Shown here: piece after piece, positions 14,342 to 26,736 of the stretch | Numbering within the stretch: the stretch's first letter is position 1 | Layout: the number at the start of each line of letters is the position of its first letter | Assembly: GCA_023389175.1 (NCBI GenBank) | Contig: JAEWEW010000138.1 | Span: forward strand, 1 to 27,968 | DNA: 27,968 bases | Reading direction: 5' to 3' | DNA from: Pseudomonadota bacterium | GTDB lineage: Bacteria; Pseudomonadota; Gammaproteobacteria; Burkholderiales; Burkholderiaceae_E | Notes under the pieces: generated by a model | Told to the model about the DNA's origin: nothing | The model's database searches: none | What the model saw: only the letters and a program-made list of their open reading frames with translations | Made by a program: the position numbers and the translations under genes

Positions 14342-15433
14342 ATGTCCCTCAAGTGCGGCATCGTCGGCTTGCCCAACGTCGGCAAGTCCACCCTCTTCAA
14401 CGCGCTCACCAAGGCCGGCATCGCGGCGGAGAACTATCCGTTCTGCACGATCGAGCCCAACGTGGGCATCGTCGAGGTGCCGGATCCGCGGCTCGAGCAG
14501 CTGGCCGCCATCGTGAAGCCGCAGAAGATCCAGCATGCCATCGTGGAGTTCGTGGACATCGCGGGACTCGTGGCCGGCGCAAGCAAGGGCGAAGGTCTCG
14601 GCAACCAGTTCCTCGCGAACATCCGCGAGACCGACGCGCTGGTCAACGTGGTGCGCTGCTTCGACGACCCGAACGTGGTCCATGTGAACGGCAAGGTGGA
14701 TCCGGTCGCCGACATCGAGACCATCGTGACCGAGCTCGCGCTCGCGGACCTGGCCACGGTGGAGAAGGTGATCGCGCGCGAGGTCAAGAAGGCGCGCGCG
14801 GGCGACAAGGAAGCCGCGAAGCTGGTCGCGACGCTGGAAAAGCTGCAGCCGCACCTGAACGAAGGCAGGCCCGCGCGCACGCTCGCGCTGTCGGACGAAG
14901 AGCAGGCGCTGGTCAGGCCGCTCTTCCTGCTCACCATCAAGCCGGCGATGTACGTCGCCAACGTCGACGAGGACGGCTTCCAGGACAACCCCTACCTCGA
15001 CCGCCTGCGCGCGCACGCGGCAGCGGAGGACGCGCCGGTGGTGGCGCTTTGCGCCAAGATCGAGGCCGAGCTCGCGGACCTGGACGACGAGGACAAGCAG
15101 GCCTTCCTTGCCGACCTCGGCCTGGAGGAGCCCGGCCTGAACCGCCTCGCGCGTGCCGCCTACCACCTGCTCGGGCTGCAGACCTACTTCACCGCCGGCG
15201 TGAAGGAAGTGCGCGCCTGGACCATCCGCAAGGGCGACACCGCGCCCCAGGCCGCGGGCGTCATCCACACGGACTTCGAGAAGGGCTTCATCCGCGCCCA
15301 GACCATCGCCTTCGACGATTTCATCGCCTACGGCGGCGAGCAGGGTGCCAAGGAGGCCGGGAAGATGCGCGCCGAGGGCAAGGAGTACGTGGTGAAGGAC
15401 GGCGACGTGATGAACTTCCTGTTCAACGTCTAG
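14342..15433 (+). CDS. ychF: Redox-regulated ATPase YchF (Obg family)
   Basis: A 363-residue P-loop protein of the Obg GTPase family that prefers ATP and binds ribosomes; in E. coli it responds to oxidative stress. Motifs: Walker A GLPNVGKST (9-17), YPFCTIEPN, G3 VDIAGLVAGASKGEGLGNQF, and the altered G4 NVDED that gives ATP preference. A coiled-coil region occupies the middle (EKVIAREVKKA), and a C-terminal TGS domain follows (KEVRAWTIRKGDTAPQAAG, with the end VMNFLFNV). AAAGG lies upstream of the ATG. ychF normally follows pth directly; here the two are separated by the IclR-phosphoesterase-Bug cassette. The 3' end overlaps the convergent oxidoreductase gene by 11 bases. Confidence 0.97.
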   Translation: MSLKCGIVGLPNVGKSTLFNALTKAGIAAENYPFCTIEPNVGIVEVPDPRLEQLAAIVKPQKIQHAIVEFVDIAGLVAGASKGEGLGNQFLANIRETDALVNVVRCFDDPNVVHVNGKVDPVADIETIVTELALADLATVEKVIAREVKKARAGDKEAAKLVATLEKLQPHLNEGRPARTLALSDEEQALVRPLFLLTIKPAMYVANVDEDGFQDNPYLDRLRAHAAAEDAPVVALCAKIEAELADLDDEDKQAFLADLGLEEPGLNRLARAAYHLLGLQTYFTAGVKEVRAWTIRKGDTAPQAAGVIHTDFEKGFIRAQTIAFDDFIAYGGEQGAKEAGKMRAEGKEYVVKDGDVMNFLFNV

Positions 15434-17048
15434 CCGCCGCGCGGGCGCGCCGAGACAGGTCCGCCAGCACCTCCCGCGCGGCATTGTGCCCGGGCGCCCC
15501 GGTCACGCCGCCGCCCGGATGCGTCCCGGCGCCGCACATGTAGAGCCCCGGCAGCGGCGCCCGGTAGTCGCCGTGGCCGAGCACCGGCCGGGCCGAGTAG
15601 AGCTGGTCGAGGCTCAGCGCACCGTGGAAGATGTCGCCGCCGACGAGGCCGAAGGTCCGCTCCAGGTCCAGCGGACTGAAGACCTGGCGCGCGAGCACCG
15701 AGGCCTTGAAGTTCGGCGCGTATCGATCGACCGTGTCGATCATCAGGTCCGCGACCGCGTCGCGATGCTCGTCCCAGGAGGCGCCGCCGGGCAGCTCGGG
15801 CGCGACGTGCTGGCAGAAGAGGCTTGCCACATGCGCCCCCGGCGGCGCGAGGCTGTCGTCGAGCGTGGACGGAATCAGCATCTCGACGATGGGCTCGCGC
15901 GACCAGCCGTGCAGCCGCGCGTCGAAATAGGCCCGCTCCATGTAGCCAAGCGTGGGCGCGAGGATGATGCCGGCCGCATGATGGTCGGCGCGCGCCCTGC
16001 CGGGCAGGCAGGTGAAATCCGGCAGCTCCGACAGCGCCACGTTCATCCGGAAGGTTCCGGAGCCGCAACGCCAGCGGTCGATGCGCTCGGTGAAGTCGGC
16101 CGGCAGCAAGGACGGATCGACGAGCCGGCCGTAGAGCAGCTTGGGGTTGAGGCTGGAGACCACCGCGCGCGCACGGAAGGTCTCGCCCGATTCGGTGACC
16201 GCCCCGACAGCGCGTCCGCGCTCGACGAGGATCTCCCGCACCGGACTGTCGGTCCGGATGTCGACACCGCGCGCCACGGCGCACCGGGCCATTGCCTGGG
16301 TAATCGCGCCCATGCCGCCGATCGCATGGCCCCAGGCGCCCTTCTTCCCGTTGACCTCGCCGAAGACGTGATGCAGCAGCACATACGCCGAGCCGGCGGC
16401 ATAGGGACTCGCGTAGTTGCCCACGATGCCATCGAAGCCGTAGGCCGCCTTGATCGGATCGCTCTCGAACCAGCCGTCCAGATAGTCCCCCGCCGACATG
16501 GCGACCAGCGCGAGCAGGTCCCGTCGCGCAGCCATGTCGAGCCGTCGCAGCCCGGCGCCGGTGCGCGCGGCGCGGACCAGCTGCGGCAATGCACTGCGCC
16601 AGCCGCCCTCGACCACGTTGGGCGGGGTCTGCAGCACCATCTCGCGCAGCACGTCGGCGATCGCGTCCAGGCGCGCGTCGTAGGCGTCGAGACGGGCGGC
16701 ATCCCGCGACGAGAACTTCGCGACCGACGCGTGCGTGCGGCCGGGGCCGACCTCGAGACAGCGGCCGTCCGCCGTCGGCAGGAAGTTCGACATCGGCCGC
16801 TCGACGATGCGCAGGCCGTGTCCGTGCAGGTCGAGGTCGCGGATCACCTTCGGGTTGAGCAGCGACACGGTGTAGGCGGCCACCGAGTTGCGAAATCCGG
16901 GATGGAACTCCTCGGTGACGGCCGCACCGCCAACCACGCCGCGGCGCTCCAGCACGGTCACTTTCAATCCCGCGGCGGCGAGATAGGCGGCGCAGACGAG
17001 CCCGTTGTGGCCGCCGCCGACGATCAGCGCGTCGCAGGCGCGAGCCAC
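15423..17048 (-). CDS. PYROXD2/CrtI-like FAD-dependent oxidoreductase
   Basis: A 541-residue flavoprotein. The dinucleotide-binding fold is at the very N-terminus (IVGGGHNGLVCAAYLAAAG, then VLERRGVVGGAAVTEE). The C-terminal FAD motif reads GLYMCGAGTHPGGGVTGAPG. Its length and the GGGHNGL signature place it with the phytoene-desaturase-like NAD(P)/FAD oxidoreductases related to animal PYROXD2, not with true carotenoid enzymes; no other carotenoid gene is nearby. The substrate is unknown. The GTG at 17048 is chosen because it begins just before the FAD motif; upstream sequence is antisense or leuD reading in another frame. It overlaps the end of leuD by 25 bases on the same strand, suggesting coupled translation, and meets ychF tail to tail with 11 bases shared. 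Confidence 0.9.
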   Translation of the reverse strand: MARACDALIVGGGHNGLVCAAYLAAAGLKVTVLERRGVVGGAAVTEEFHPGFRNSVAAYTVSLLNPKVIRDLDLHGHGLRIVERPMSNFLPTADGRCLEVGPGRTHASVAKFSSRDAARLDAYDARLDAIADVLREMVLQTPPNVVEGGWRSALPQLVRAARTGAGLRRLDMAARRDLLALVAMSAGDYLDGWFESDPIKAAYGFDGIVGNYASPYAAGSAYVLLHHVFGEVNGKKGAWGHAIGGMGAITQAMARCAVARGVDIRTDSPVREILVERGRAVGAVTESGETFRARAVVSSLNPKLLYGRLVDPSLLPADFTERIDRWRCGSGTFRMNVALSELPDFTCLPGRARADHHAAGIILAPTLGYMERAYFDARLHGWSREPIVEMLIPSTLDDSLAPPGAHVASLFCQHVAPELPGGASWDEHRDAVADLMIDTVDRYAPNFKASVLARQVFSPLDLERTFGLVGGDIFHGALSLDQLYSARPVLGHGDYRAPLPGLYMCGAGTHPGGGVTGAPGHNAAREVLADLSRRARAAARR

Positions 17049-17674
17049 GGCTGATCCCGCAGGCGCTGCTGCTCGAACGCGGCGATCTCGGCACGGTGCT
17101 GCAGCGTCCGCTCGATCTCGTCCCAGCCTTCCAGCAACATCCGCCGGTCGCGCGGGTCCAGGCGGATGTCGAACGATCTCCCGGCGATGTCGAGGCGGCA
17201 GTTCGTCAGGTCTATCCGGCAGCGCGGGACGGCCTCGGCGCGCGCCCACCCGAAGAGCGCGTCGACCGCATCACCCGGCAGCACGATCGGCAGCAGCCCG
17301 TTGGTGACCGCATTGCGAGCGAAGATGCTCGCGAAGCTGGGAGCGATCAGCGCCCGGATGCCGAAATCGCGCAGCGCCCAGGCGGCATGCTCGCGGCTCG
17401 ACCCACAGCCGAAGTTGTCCCGCGCAAGCAGGACGGTAGCGCTGCGATACGGCTCGCGGTTGAGGACGAAGTCCGGATTCTCGCGCCGGCTCGAATGGTC
17501 GCTGTCGAGGTCGCCGGCATCGAGATAGCGCCAGTTGTCGAACAGCACCGGACCGAAGCCGCTCGCGGCGATGGAGCGGCCGTACTGCTTCGGGAAGATC
17601 GCGTCGGTGTCGACGTTGCCGACATCCAGCGGAGCGACCACCCCTTCGTGAGTGGTGAACGGTCGGGGCTTCAC
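17024..17674 (-). CDS. leuD: 3-isopropylmalate dehydratase small subunit
   Basis: The 216-residue small subunit of isopropylmalate isomerase, which with LeuC (aconitase-like large subunit) converts 2- to 3-isopropylmalate in leucine synthesis. Diagnostic blocks: VDTDAIFPKQY, FDNWRYLD, and the conserved loop NFGCGSSREHAAWALRDFGI, followed by APSFASIFARNAVTNGLLP. The start is a GTG at 17674. leuD usually sits beside leuC and leuB. Here the upstream neighbour is a divergent transporter and the downstream gene is an overlapping FAD oxidoreductase, so this copy is isolated. It may be a second LeuD, or the small subunit of a related isomerase acting on another C4-C6 dicarboxylate such as citraconate or dimethylmalate. 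Confidence 0.93.
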   Translation of the reverse strand: MKPRPFTTHEGVVAPLDVGNVDTDAIFPKQYGRSIAASGFGPVLFDNWRYLDAGDLDSDHSSRRENPDFVLNREPYRSATVLLARDNFGCGSSREHAAWALRDFGIRALIAPSFASIFARNAVTNGLLPIVLPGDAVDALFGWARAEAVPRCRIDLTNCRLDIAGRSFDIRLDPRDRRMLLEGWDEIERTLQHRAEIAAFEQQRLRDQPWLAPATR

Positions 17675-17748
17675 GCGCCGATGTTAACCCGCTGATCTCC
17701 GCGCGGCAGGATGGCAACGCCGCCCGGACGGCGGGCGTGAACCAGTGT

Positions 17749-19560
17749 ATGGTGCGGGCCATGCAGGCGTCCCTTTTCGCCACCGCCGGCGAGTCGTCCG
17801 TTCCCGCAGGTGGCGCGACGGTGCGCGCCATCATCACCGGCATGGTGATCGGCGGCCTGCTCACGCCCTGCAACGTCTACAGCGGGCTCAAGATCGGCTG
17901 GTCCTTCAACATGTCGATCACCTCGGCGTTGTTGAGCTTCGCCTTCTGGCGCCTCGCCGAGGACCTGGCCGGCGCGCGGGCCTGGCACCTGCAGGAGAAC
18001 GTGATCAACCAGACCACCGCCTCGTCGGCGGCGTCGATCGTCTCCGGCGGCCTGGTCGCGCCCATCCCGGCGCTCACGCTGCTCACCGGCACCGACCTGC
18101 CGATGGCGCAGCTGATGCTCTGGGTGTTCAGCGTGAGCCTGGTCGGGATCGTGGTGGCGGTAGCCCTGCGCAATCCGATGCTGGTACGCGACCGGCTGGT
18201 CTTCCCGGCGGGGGTTGCGACCGCGGAGACGGTCCGCGAGATCCATGCCCGCGGCCGCGAGGCGGCGGCACGCGTGCGCATGCTGCTCGGCGCCGCGGCT
18301 GTCTCCGGAGGCCTCAAGCTCGTCGGCGAGCTCGGCCCCGGCCTGCCGCGGTGGTCGCCGCCGCTCGCCTGGCCCGCCACCGGCGCGCTTCGCGACGGCG
18401 GCGTCGCGACCGTCGGCTTCAAGCAGCTCGGCTTCTCGCTGGACCCGTCGCTGCTCATGGTCGGCTTCGGCGCCATCATCGGCCTGCGTGCAGGCCTGTC
18501 GCTGCTGGCCGGCGCGGTGCTCGCCTGGCTGGTGATCGCGCCGCCGGTGCTGGCTCGCGGCTGGGCCACACCCGGTGCGCCCGACGAGGCCTGGTTCGGC
18601 CCGGTGGTCGAGTGGCTGCTCTGGCCGGGCGTCACGCTGATGACGGTGGCCTCGCTGGTGTCCTTCGTGCTCGCGATCGCGCGCCGGGGACGGCGGCACG
18701 TGGCGGCGGCAACCGCTGCGGCCGCCGACGAGGCACCGGTGCTCGGTCGTCGCGTGTTCCTCGCCGCAGCCCTGGCCGTCGCCGTGCTCGCGGTGGCGAC
18801 CCAGTACTTCATCTTTGGCATCGCGCCCTGGCTCGGCCTGGTCTCGGTGCTGCTCGCCTTCGTGCTCGCGGTGGTGTCGACCCGCGTCGTCGGCGAGACC
18901 GGGATCCCGCCGATCGGCGCGATCGGCAAGATCGCGCAGTTGTCCTTCGGCATCGCCGCCCCCGCCAACCAGACGGTCAACCTGATGGGCGCCAACGTGA
19001 CCGGCGGCGCGGCCGGCCAGAGCGCGGACCTGATGAACGACCTGCGCACCGGCCAGCTGCTCGGCACCACGCCGTCGCTGCAGGTGCTGGCGCAGTGCTT
19101 CGGCGTGCTGGCCGGCAGCGTCGTCGGATGCCTGACCTATCGCATGCTGGTGCCCGACCCCGCCACGATGCTGCTGACCGCCGAGTGGCCGGCGCCGGCG
19201 GTCGCGGTCTGGAAGGCGGTGGCCGAGGTGCTCTCGATCGGCATCGGTGCGATTCCGACCGGCAGCGGACCGGCGATGGCGGTTGCCGCCGTCGCCGGCG
19301 CGCTGCTCGCCCTTGGCGATCGACTCCTGCCGGGGCGCATCGCGCGCTGGCTGCCGAGCGGCCCTGCGTTGGGCCTTGCCTTCGTCATCCCCGCCTGGAT
19401 TTCGCTCTCGCTCGCCCTCGGCGCGGTGGCCGCCGCGGTCGCGGCGCGGATCGCGCCCGGCTGGTCCGGCCGCTTCGTGCTCGCGATCGCGGCAGGCCTG
19501 GTCGCCGGCGAGAGCCTGGCCGGCATCGCCGCTGCGATGATGGCGCTGGCCGCGGCCTAG
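17749..19560 (+). CDS. OPT-family transporter
   Basis: A polytopic inner-membrane protein of about 603 residues of the oligopeptide transporter superfamily. These proton-coupled carriers move peptides or, in the YSL branch, metal-chelate complexes. The first helix region reads VRAIITGMVIGGLLTPCNVYSGLKIGW, seen here as the blocks GMVIGGLLTPCNVYSGLKIG and WSFNMSITSALLSF. A conserved central block is VVGETGIPPIGAIGKIAQL. Many hydrophobic segments run to the end (about 14 predicted), linked by a short basic loop near ARRGRRH. The start is uncertain: GTG 17737, ATG 17749 and ATG 17761 are all in frame, and none has a good Shine-Dalgarno. It is divergent from leuD. Its TAG stop shares the palindrome CTAG with the stop of the convergent FagA-like gene. 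The substrate cannot be told from sequence. Confidence 0.9.
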   Translation: MVRAMQASLFATAGESSVPAGGATVRAIITGMVIGGLLTPCNVYSGLKIGWSFNMSITSALLSFAFWRLAEDLAGARAWHLQENVINQTTASSAASIVSGGLVAPIPALTLLTGTDLPMAQLMLWVFSVSLVGIVVAVALRNPMLVRDRLVFPAGVATAETVREIHARGREAAARVRMLLGAAAVSGGLKLVGELGPGLPRWSPPLAWPATGALRDGGVATVGFKQLGFSLDPSLLMVGFGAIIGLRAGLSLLAGAVLAWLVIAPPVLARGWATPGAPDEAWFGPVVEWLLWPGVTLMTVASLVSFVLAIARRGRRHVAAATAAAADEAPVLGRRVFLAAALAVAVLAVATQYFIFGIAPWLGLVSVLLAFVLAVVSTRVVGETGIPPIGAIGKIAQLSFGIAAPANQTVNLMGANVTGGAAGQSADLMNDLRTGQLLGTTPSLQVLAQCFGVLAGSVVGCLTYRMLVPDPATMLLTAEWPAPAVAVWKAVAEVLSIGIGAIPTGSGPAMAVAAVAGALLALGDRLLPGRIARWLPSGPALGLAFVIPAWISLSLALGAVAAAVAARIAPGWSGRFVLAIAAGLVAGESLAGIAAAMMALAAA

Positions 19561-19949
19561 CCGCCCAGCCGATGCGGCACGCAGCCGCCGGTGAGCAGCG
19601 CCGCATCGAGGCGTTCGCGCATCGCCTCGGCTTGCCGCTCCATCCGTTCCACCTCGCCCGGATCCCTGTCCTGCAGCAGGCGCGCCAGCCGGACCCGGGG
19701 TCGCAGCGCATGCTCCAGGCAGGCCGCCCGCCAGGTCCACGGCAGCGCCTCGTCGCCGGCGGTCTGCATGAGCAACGACAGCATCCGGCGCTGGACCGCT
19801 TCGTCGGCCATCGTGCCGGCCGAGACCAGCCGGCGGCCCGCCTGCAGGTAGAGAAGGATCACCGGCGGCAGCCACGGGTTGTAGGCGCAGCGGATGCCGA
19901 TTCCGATCCGGTCCCAGCGTTCTCGAAGTTGTTCATGGCAGGTTTGCAT
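19557..19949 (-). CDS. Small FagA-like protein, probably iron-regulated
   Basis: A 130-residue hydrophilic protein without signal peptide or membrane segment. The blocks GIGIRCAYNPWLPPVILLYL, QAGRRLVSAG and GDEALPWTWRAACLEHALRP resemble what I recall of FagA, the small Fur-associated protein encoded before fumC and sodA in Pseudomonas; this is recognition from memory, not an alignment. Support comes from the DNA: a Fur-box-like sequence lies at 20005-20023, about 55 bases upstream of the start codon. The ATG at 19949 is chosen over the longer open frame because GAGGAGT stands 9 bases before it. FagA's biochemical role is not established as far as I know. The gene is monocistronic here, convergent with the OPT transporter and divergent from lhr; no fumC or sodA is in view. 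Confidence 0.72.
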   Translation of the reverse strand: MQTCHEQLRERWDRIGIGIRCAYNPWLPPVILLYLQAGRRLVSAGTMADEAVQRRMLSLLMQTAGDEALPWTWRAACLEHALRPRVRLARLLQDRDPGEVERMERQAEAMRERLDAALLTGGCVPHRLGG

Positions 19950-20004
19950 CGATGGGCTACTCCTCTTCACGGGCGCGGCAAGTCGCGGCGCGAGCTGCGA
20001 TAGT

Positions 20005-20023
20005 AATGCGAATGCTTCTCGAT
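20005..20023 (-). promoter_or_regulatory. Fur-box-like operator
   Basis: Read on the minus strand, this 19-base site is ATCGAGAAGCATTCGCATT. It matches the Fur pattern of 6-1-6 inverted hexamers (GAGAAT-N-ATTCTC with AAT/ATT flanks) at about 15 of 19 positions. A TACTAT that could serve as -10 lies immediately downstream on the minus strand, so bound Fur would cover the promoter of the FagA-like gene. The site is also 87 bases upstream of lhr on the other strand. Confidence 0.55.
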
Positions 20024-20109
20024 TACCACCTTGACCCCGTCTTGCGCCTTTCCGCCCCCGGGCGCCATTTGCGTCGCCGGCGATTTGGGTGAATGATGTC
20101 CGGTTCGCC

Positions 20110-24627
<4,518 letters not shown>

Positions 24628-25544
24628 AGTCGATGCCGGCCGCGAGGCCGAGCAGGTTCAGCTCGATACCTTCCTCCCACGCGATCGTCGCGCCGAGCAG
24701 GCCGTAGAGCGACACCTGCCAGCCGGTGCCGCTCGGCGCGGGCGCGAGGAACCGGGTATCCCCGAGGAAGTCCTTGCCGATCGCGGTGGGCGGCAGGTCA
24801 AGGCCCAGCTCCGGCACGCGTCGCGCGATGTGCGCGACGAAGGTGTTGCTGTTGGGCCCGGGCCAGACGCGGTAACGGCCAGGCCAAGGGTAGCTCTTGA
24901 CCTCGGCCTCGATGCGGTCGATCAAGGCATCGACCCCTTCGCCGCGGCGGTCGGCGAGCAGCTCCGGATGCTGGCCGAACCAGCGGCCGTCGGGCACCGC
25001 CCCGTGCCGGACGTCGACGGCGGACAGCCCCCGATAGGCGCGCCAGCCGATCACCTGGTAGGTGGTGTACTCCGGCTCGCCGGTACGCTTGACCGCGATC
25101 CAGGAGTGGATGCCGAAGGCCCCCCGCCAGCGGACGGTCCGCGCGCCGTAGACCTGCACCACGGCCGCCGGTTCGAGTGCCGGGTCGGGCGCCTGGCCGC
25201 TGCTGCCGCGGTTCGCTGCGCGCCAGCCGGGTCCGAGGTCGACGTCGCCGGAGGCGAGCACCGCGATCGGACCGGCGAGCAGCACCAGCAGCAGCACCAC
25301 CACGGCCGCGAATGCGCGCGTTGCGGTCCGCAGCCGGCGCCCGCCGGCGCGCGGCGCGGCAACGAGCCGCGAAGCACGGAAGAAGGAAGCGAACAAGGAA
25401 GCGAACACGATGGTTGTCTCGTTCGGTGGCGCCCCGCAGGCCGGGTCATGGTCAGGCACCAGCCGGCGCTGACGGCTGGCACGGATCCAGGCATATCGTA
25501 CAGAGGCTTGTCGCCGGCAGCCGGCACCGGCCCCACAAGCCGGG

Positions 25545-26540
25545 TCAATAGCGGTCGCGACGCGGGCGCGGGCGCGGGCTCTGCGGCAGCGCGGATGCCG
25601 GCCGCCGCGGCTCCACGTGAACCATCACCTCGGCGCCATCCACCGCGGCGGTGACGGCCTCCTCGATCCGGTCGCACAAGGCATGCGCCGCCTCCACCGT
25701 CGTTCCGCCGTCCACGGTGAGCGTGAGCTCGACGAAGAGGCGGCTGCCCGCGTGGCGCGTGCGCAGGTCCCCGAACGACGCGGGTCCTGGCGATGAAGCG
25801 GTGATCGCCGCGCGGATCGCGGCTTCGATGCGGCCGAGCACCTCGGGCGCCGCCGATTCGTCCATCAGCCCGCCCACCGATTGGCGGATCACCCGCAGGC
25901 CGATCCAGATGATGTTGAGCGCGACCAGGGTGGCCGCGATCGGATCGAGGAAGTGCCAGCCGGTGGCGATGGCCAAGAGCAGCCCGGCGAGCACGCCGGT
26001 CGAGGTCCACACGTCCGCCAGCAGGTGGTGGCCGTCGGCGACCAGCGCCACCGAGCGCCAGGACCGGCCGAAGCGAAGCAGCACCGCCGCCCACGCGCCG
26101 TTGAGCACGGTGGCCCCGCCGTTGACCAGCAGCCCCGCAAGCGGCGCCTCCAGCGCGCGCGGATGGGCCAGCGCCTGCCACGCCTCGCGCAGGATGCTGA
26201 CCGCGGCGATCACGATCAGCACGCCCTCGAGCACTGCCGAGAAGTACTCGGCCTTGGTGTGGCCGAACGGGTGTCCGCTGTCGGCCGGCTGCGCGCTCAC
26301 GTGGAGTGCCACCAGGACGGCCGCTGCCGCCACCACGTTGACGATGCTCTCGAGCGCATCGGCGAAAAGCGCGACGCTGCCGGTCATGCGCCAGGCAAGC
26401 AGCTTGAGCCCGAAGACGGCGAGGCCGACGGCGATGCTGCCCAGGCCGACCGCGAGGCGCCGGTCGATGCCGGCGAGGCTGCGGCGCCGGCCCGCGCCTG
26501 CCGGCGATTCCTGCGACGTGCCCTGGTCCGACCCCTGCAT
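25545..26540 (-). CDS. Cation diffusion facilitator family transporter
   Basis: A 331-residue CDF-family exporter, proton antiporters that expel divalent metals (Zn, Fe, Mn, Co, Cd) from the cytoplasm. Six transmembrane segments can be traced: near residues 30-50, 54-75 (TGSVALFADALESIVNVVAA), 95-115, 130-150, 160-185 (SVALVADGHHLLADVWTSTG) and 190-210. TM2 and TM5 carry the paired acidic/histidine metal-site residues (Asp61 in FADALES; HHLLAD). HPFGHTKAEYFSA forms the usual loop before TM3. The C-terminal cytoplasmic ferredoxin-like domain (FVELTLTVDGGTTVEAAHAL, EVMVHVEP) is followed by a Pro/Arg-rich tail. The ATG at 26540 is used; a TTG five codons upstream has a closer GGAAGGGA. The metal cannot be predicted safely. 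It is divergent from the serine hydrolase. Confidence 0.93.
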   Translation of the reverse strand: MQGSDQGTSQESPAGAGRRRSLAGIDRRLAVGLGSIAVGLAVFGLKLLAWRMTGSVALFADALESIVNVVAAAAVLVALHVSAQPADSGHPFGHTKAEYFSAVLEGVLIVIAAVSILREAWQALAHPRALEAPLAGLLVNGGATVLNGAWAAVLLRFGRSWRSVALVADGHHLLADVWTSTGVLAGLLLAIATGWHFLDPIAATLVALNIIWIGLRVIRQSVGGLMDESAAPEVLGRIEAAIRAAITASSPGPASFGDLRTRHAGSRLFVELTLTVDGGTTVEAAHALCDRIEEAVTAAVDGAEVMVHVEPRRPASALPQSPRPRPRRDRY

Positions 26541-26693
26541 GGCGTTACCGCTCAATCCCTTCCGACCTGGCTTCGTCACGACGACACGCCGGCCGCTCCC
26601 GTCCGTCCGGCTGTCGCTCTCATGCGGAAGTGGCAACCATACACAAGATGCGGCATCCTGTCGAAGCGCGGGCACCGGTGATCGCCCGCGGCG

Positions 26694-26713
26694 CCGGCCC
26701 CCTGCGGGGCCGG
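26694..26713 (+). other. GC hairpin in the leader of the serine hydrolase gene
   Basis: CCGGCCCC and GGGGCCGG pair perfectly over 8 bases around the loop CTGC, ending 23 bases before the hydrolase ATG. It lies in the 196-base divergent region between the cation exporter and the hydrolase. No other convincing element was seen there. Confidence 0.4.
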
Positions 26714-26736
26714 GATCGATCGAGGGCAGGCCTTCC

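Noticed and set aside
13871..15484. 537-codon minus-strand frame opposite ychF
   Set aside because: Antisense to a highly conserved gene and with biased composition; also spans the cassette junction without any domain.
17671..19875. 734-codon minus-strand frame opposite the OPT transporter
   Set aside because: Low-complexity Arg/Gly/Ala/His translation antisense to a clear membrane protein; no start signal or domain.
25380..25415. Near-tandem 12-base repeats at the DUF3750 N-terminus
   Set aside because: They encode a Phe/Ala/Ser-rich stretch and are too short and imperfect to support a repeat element.
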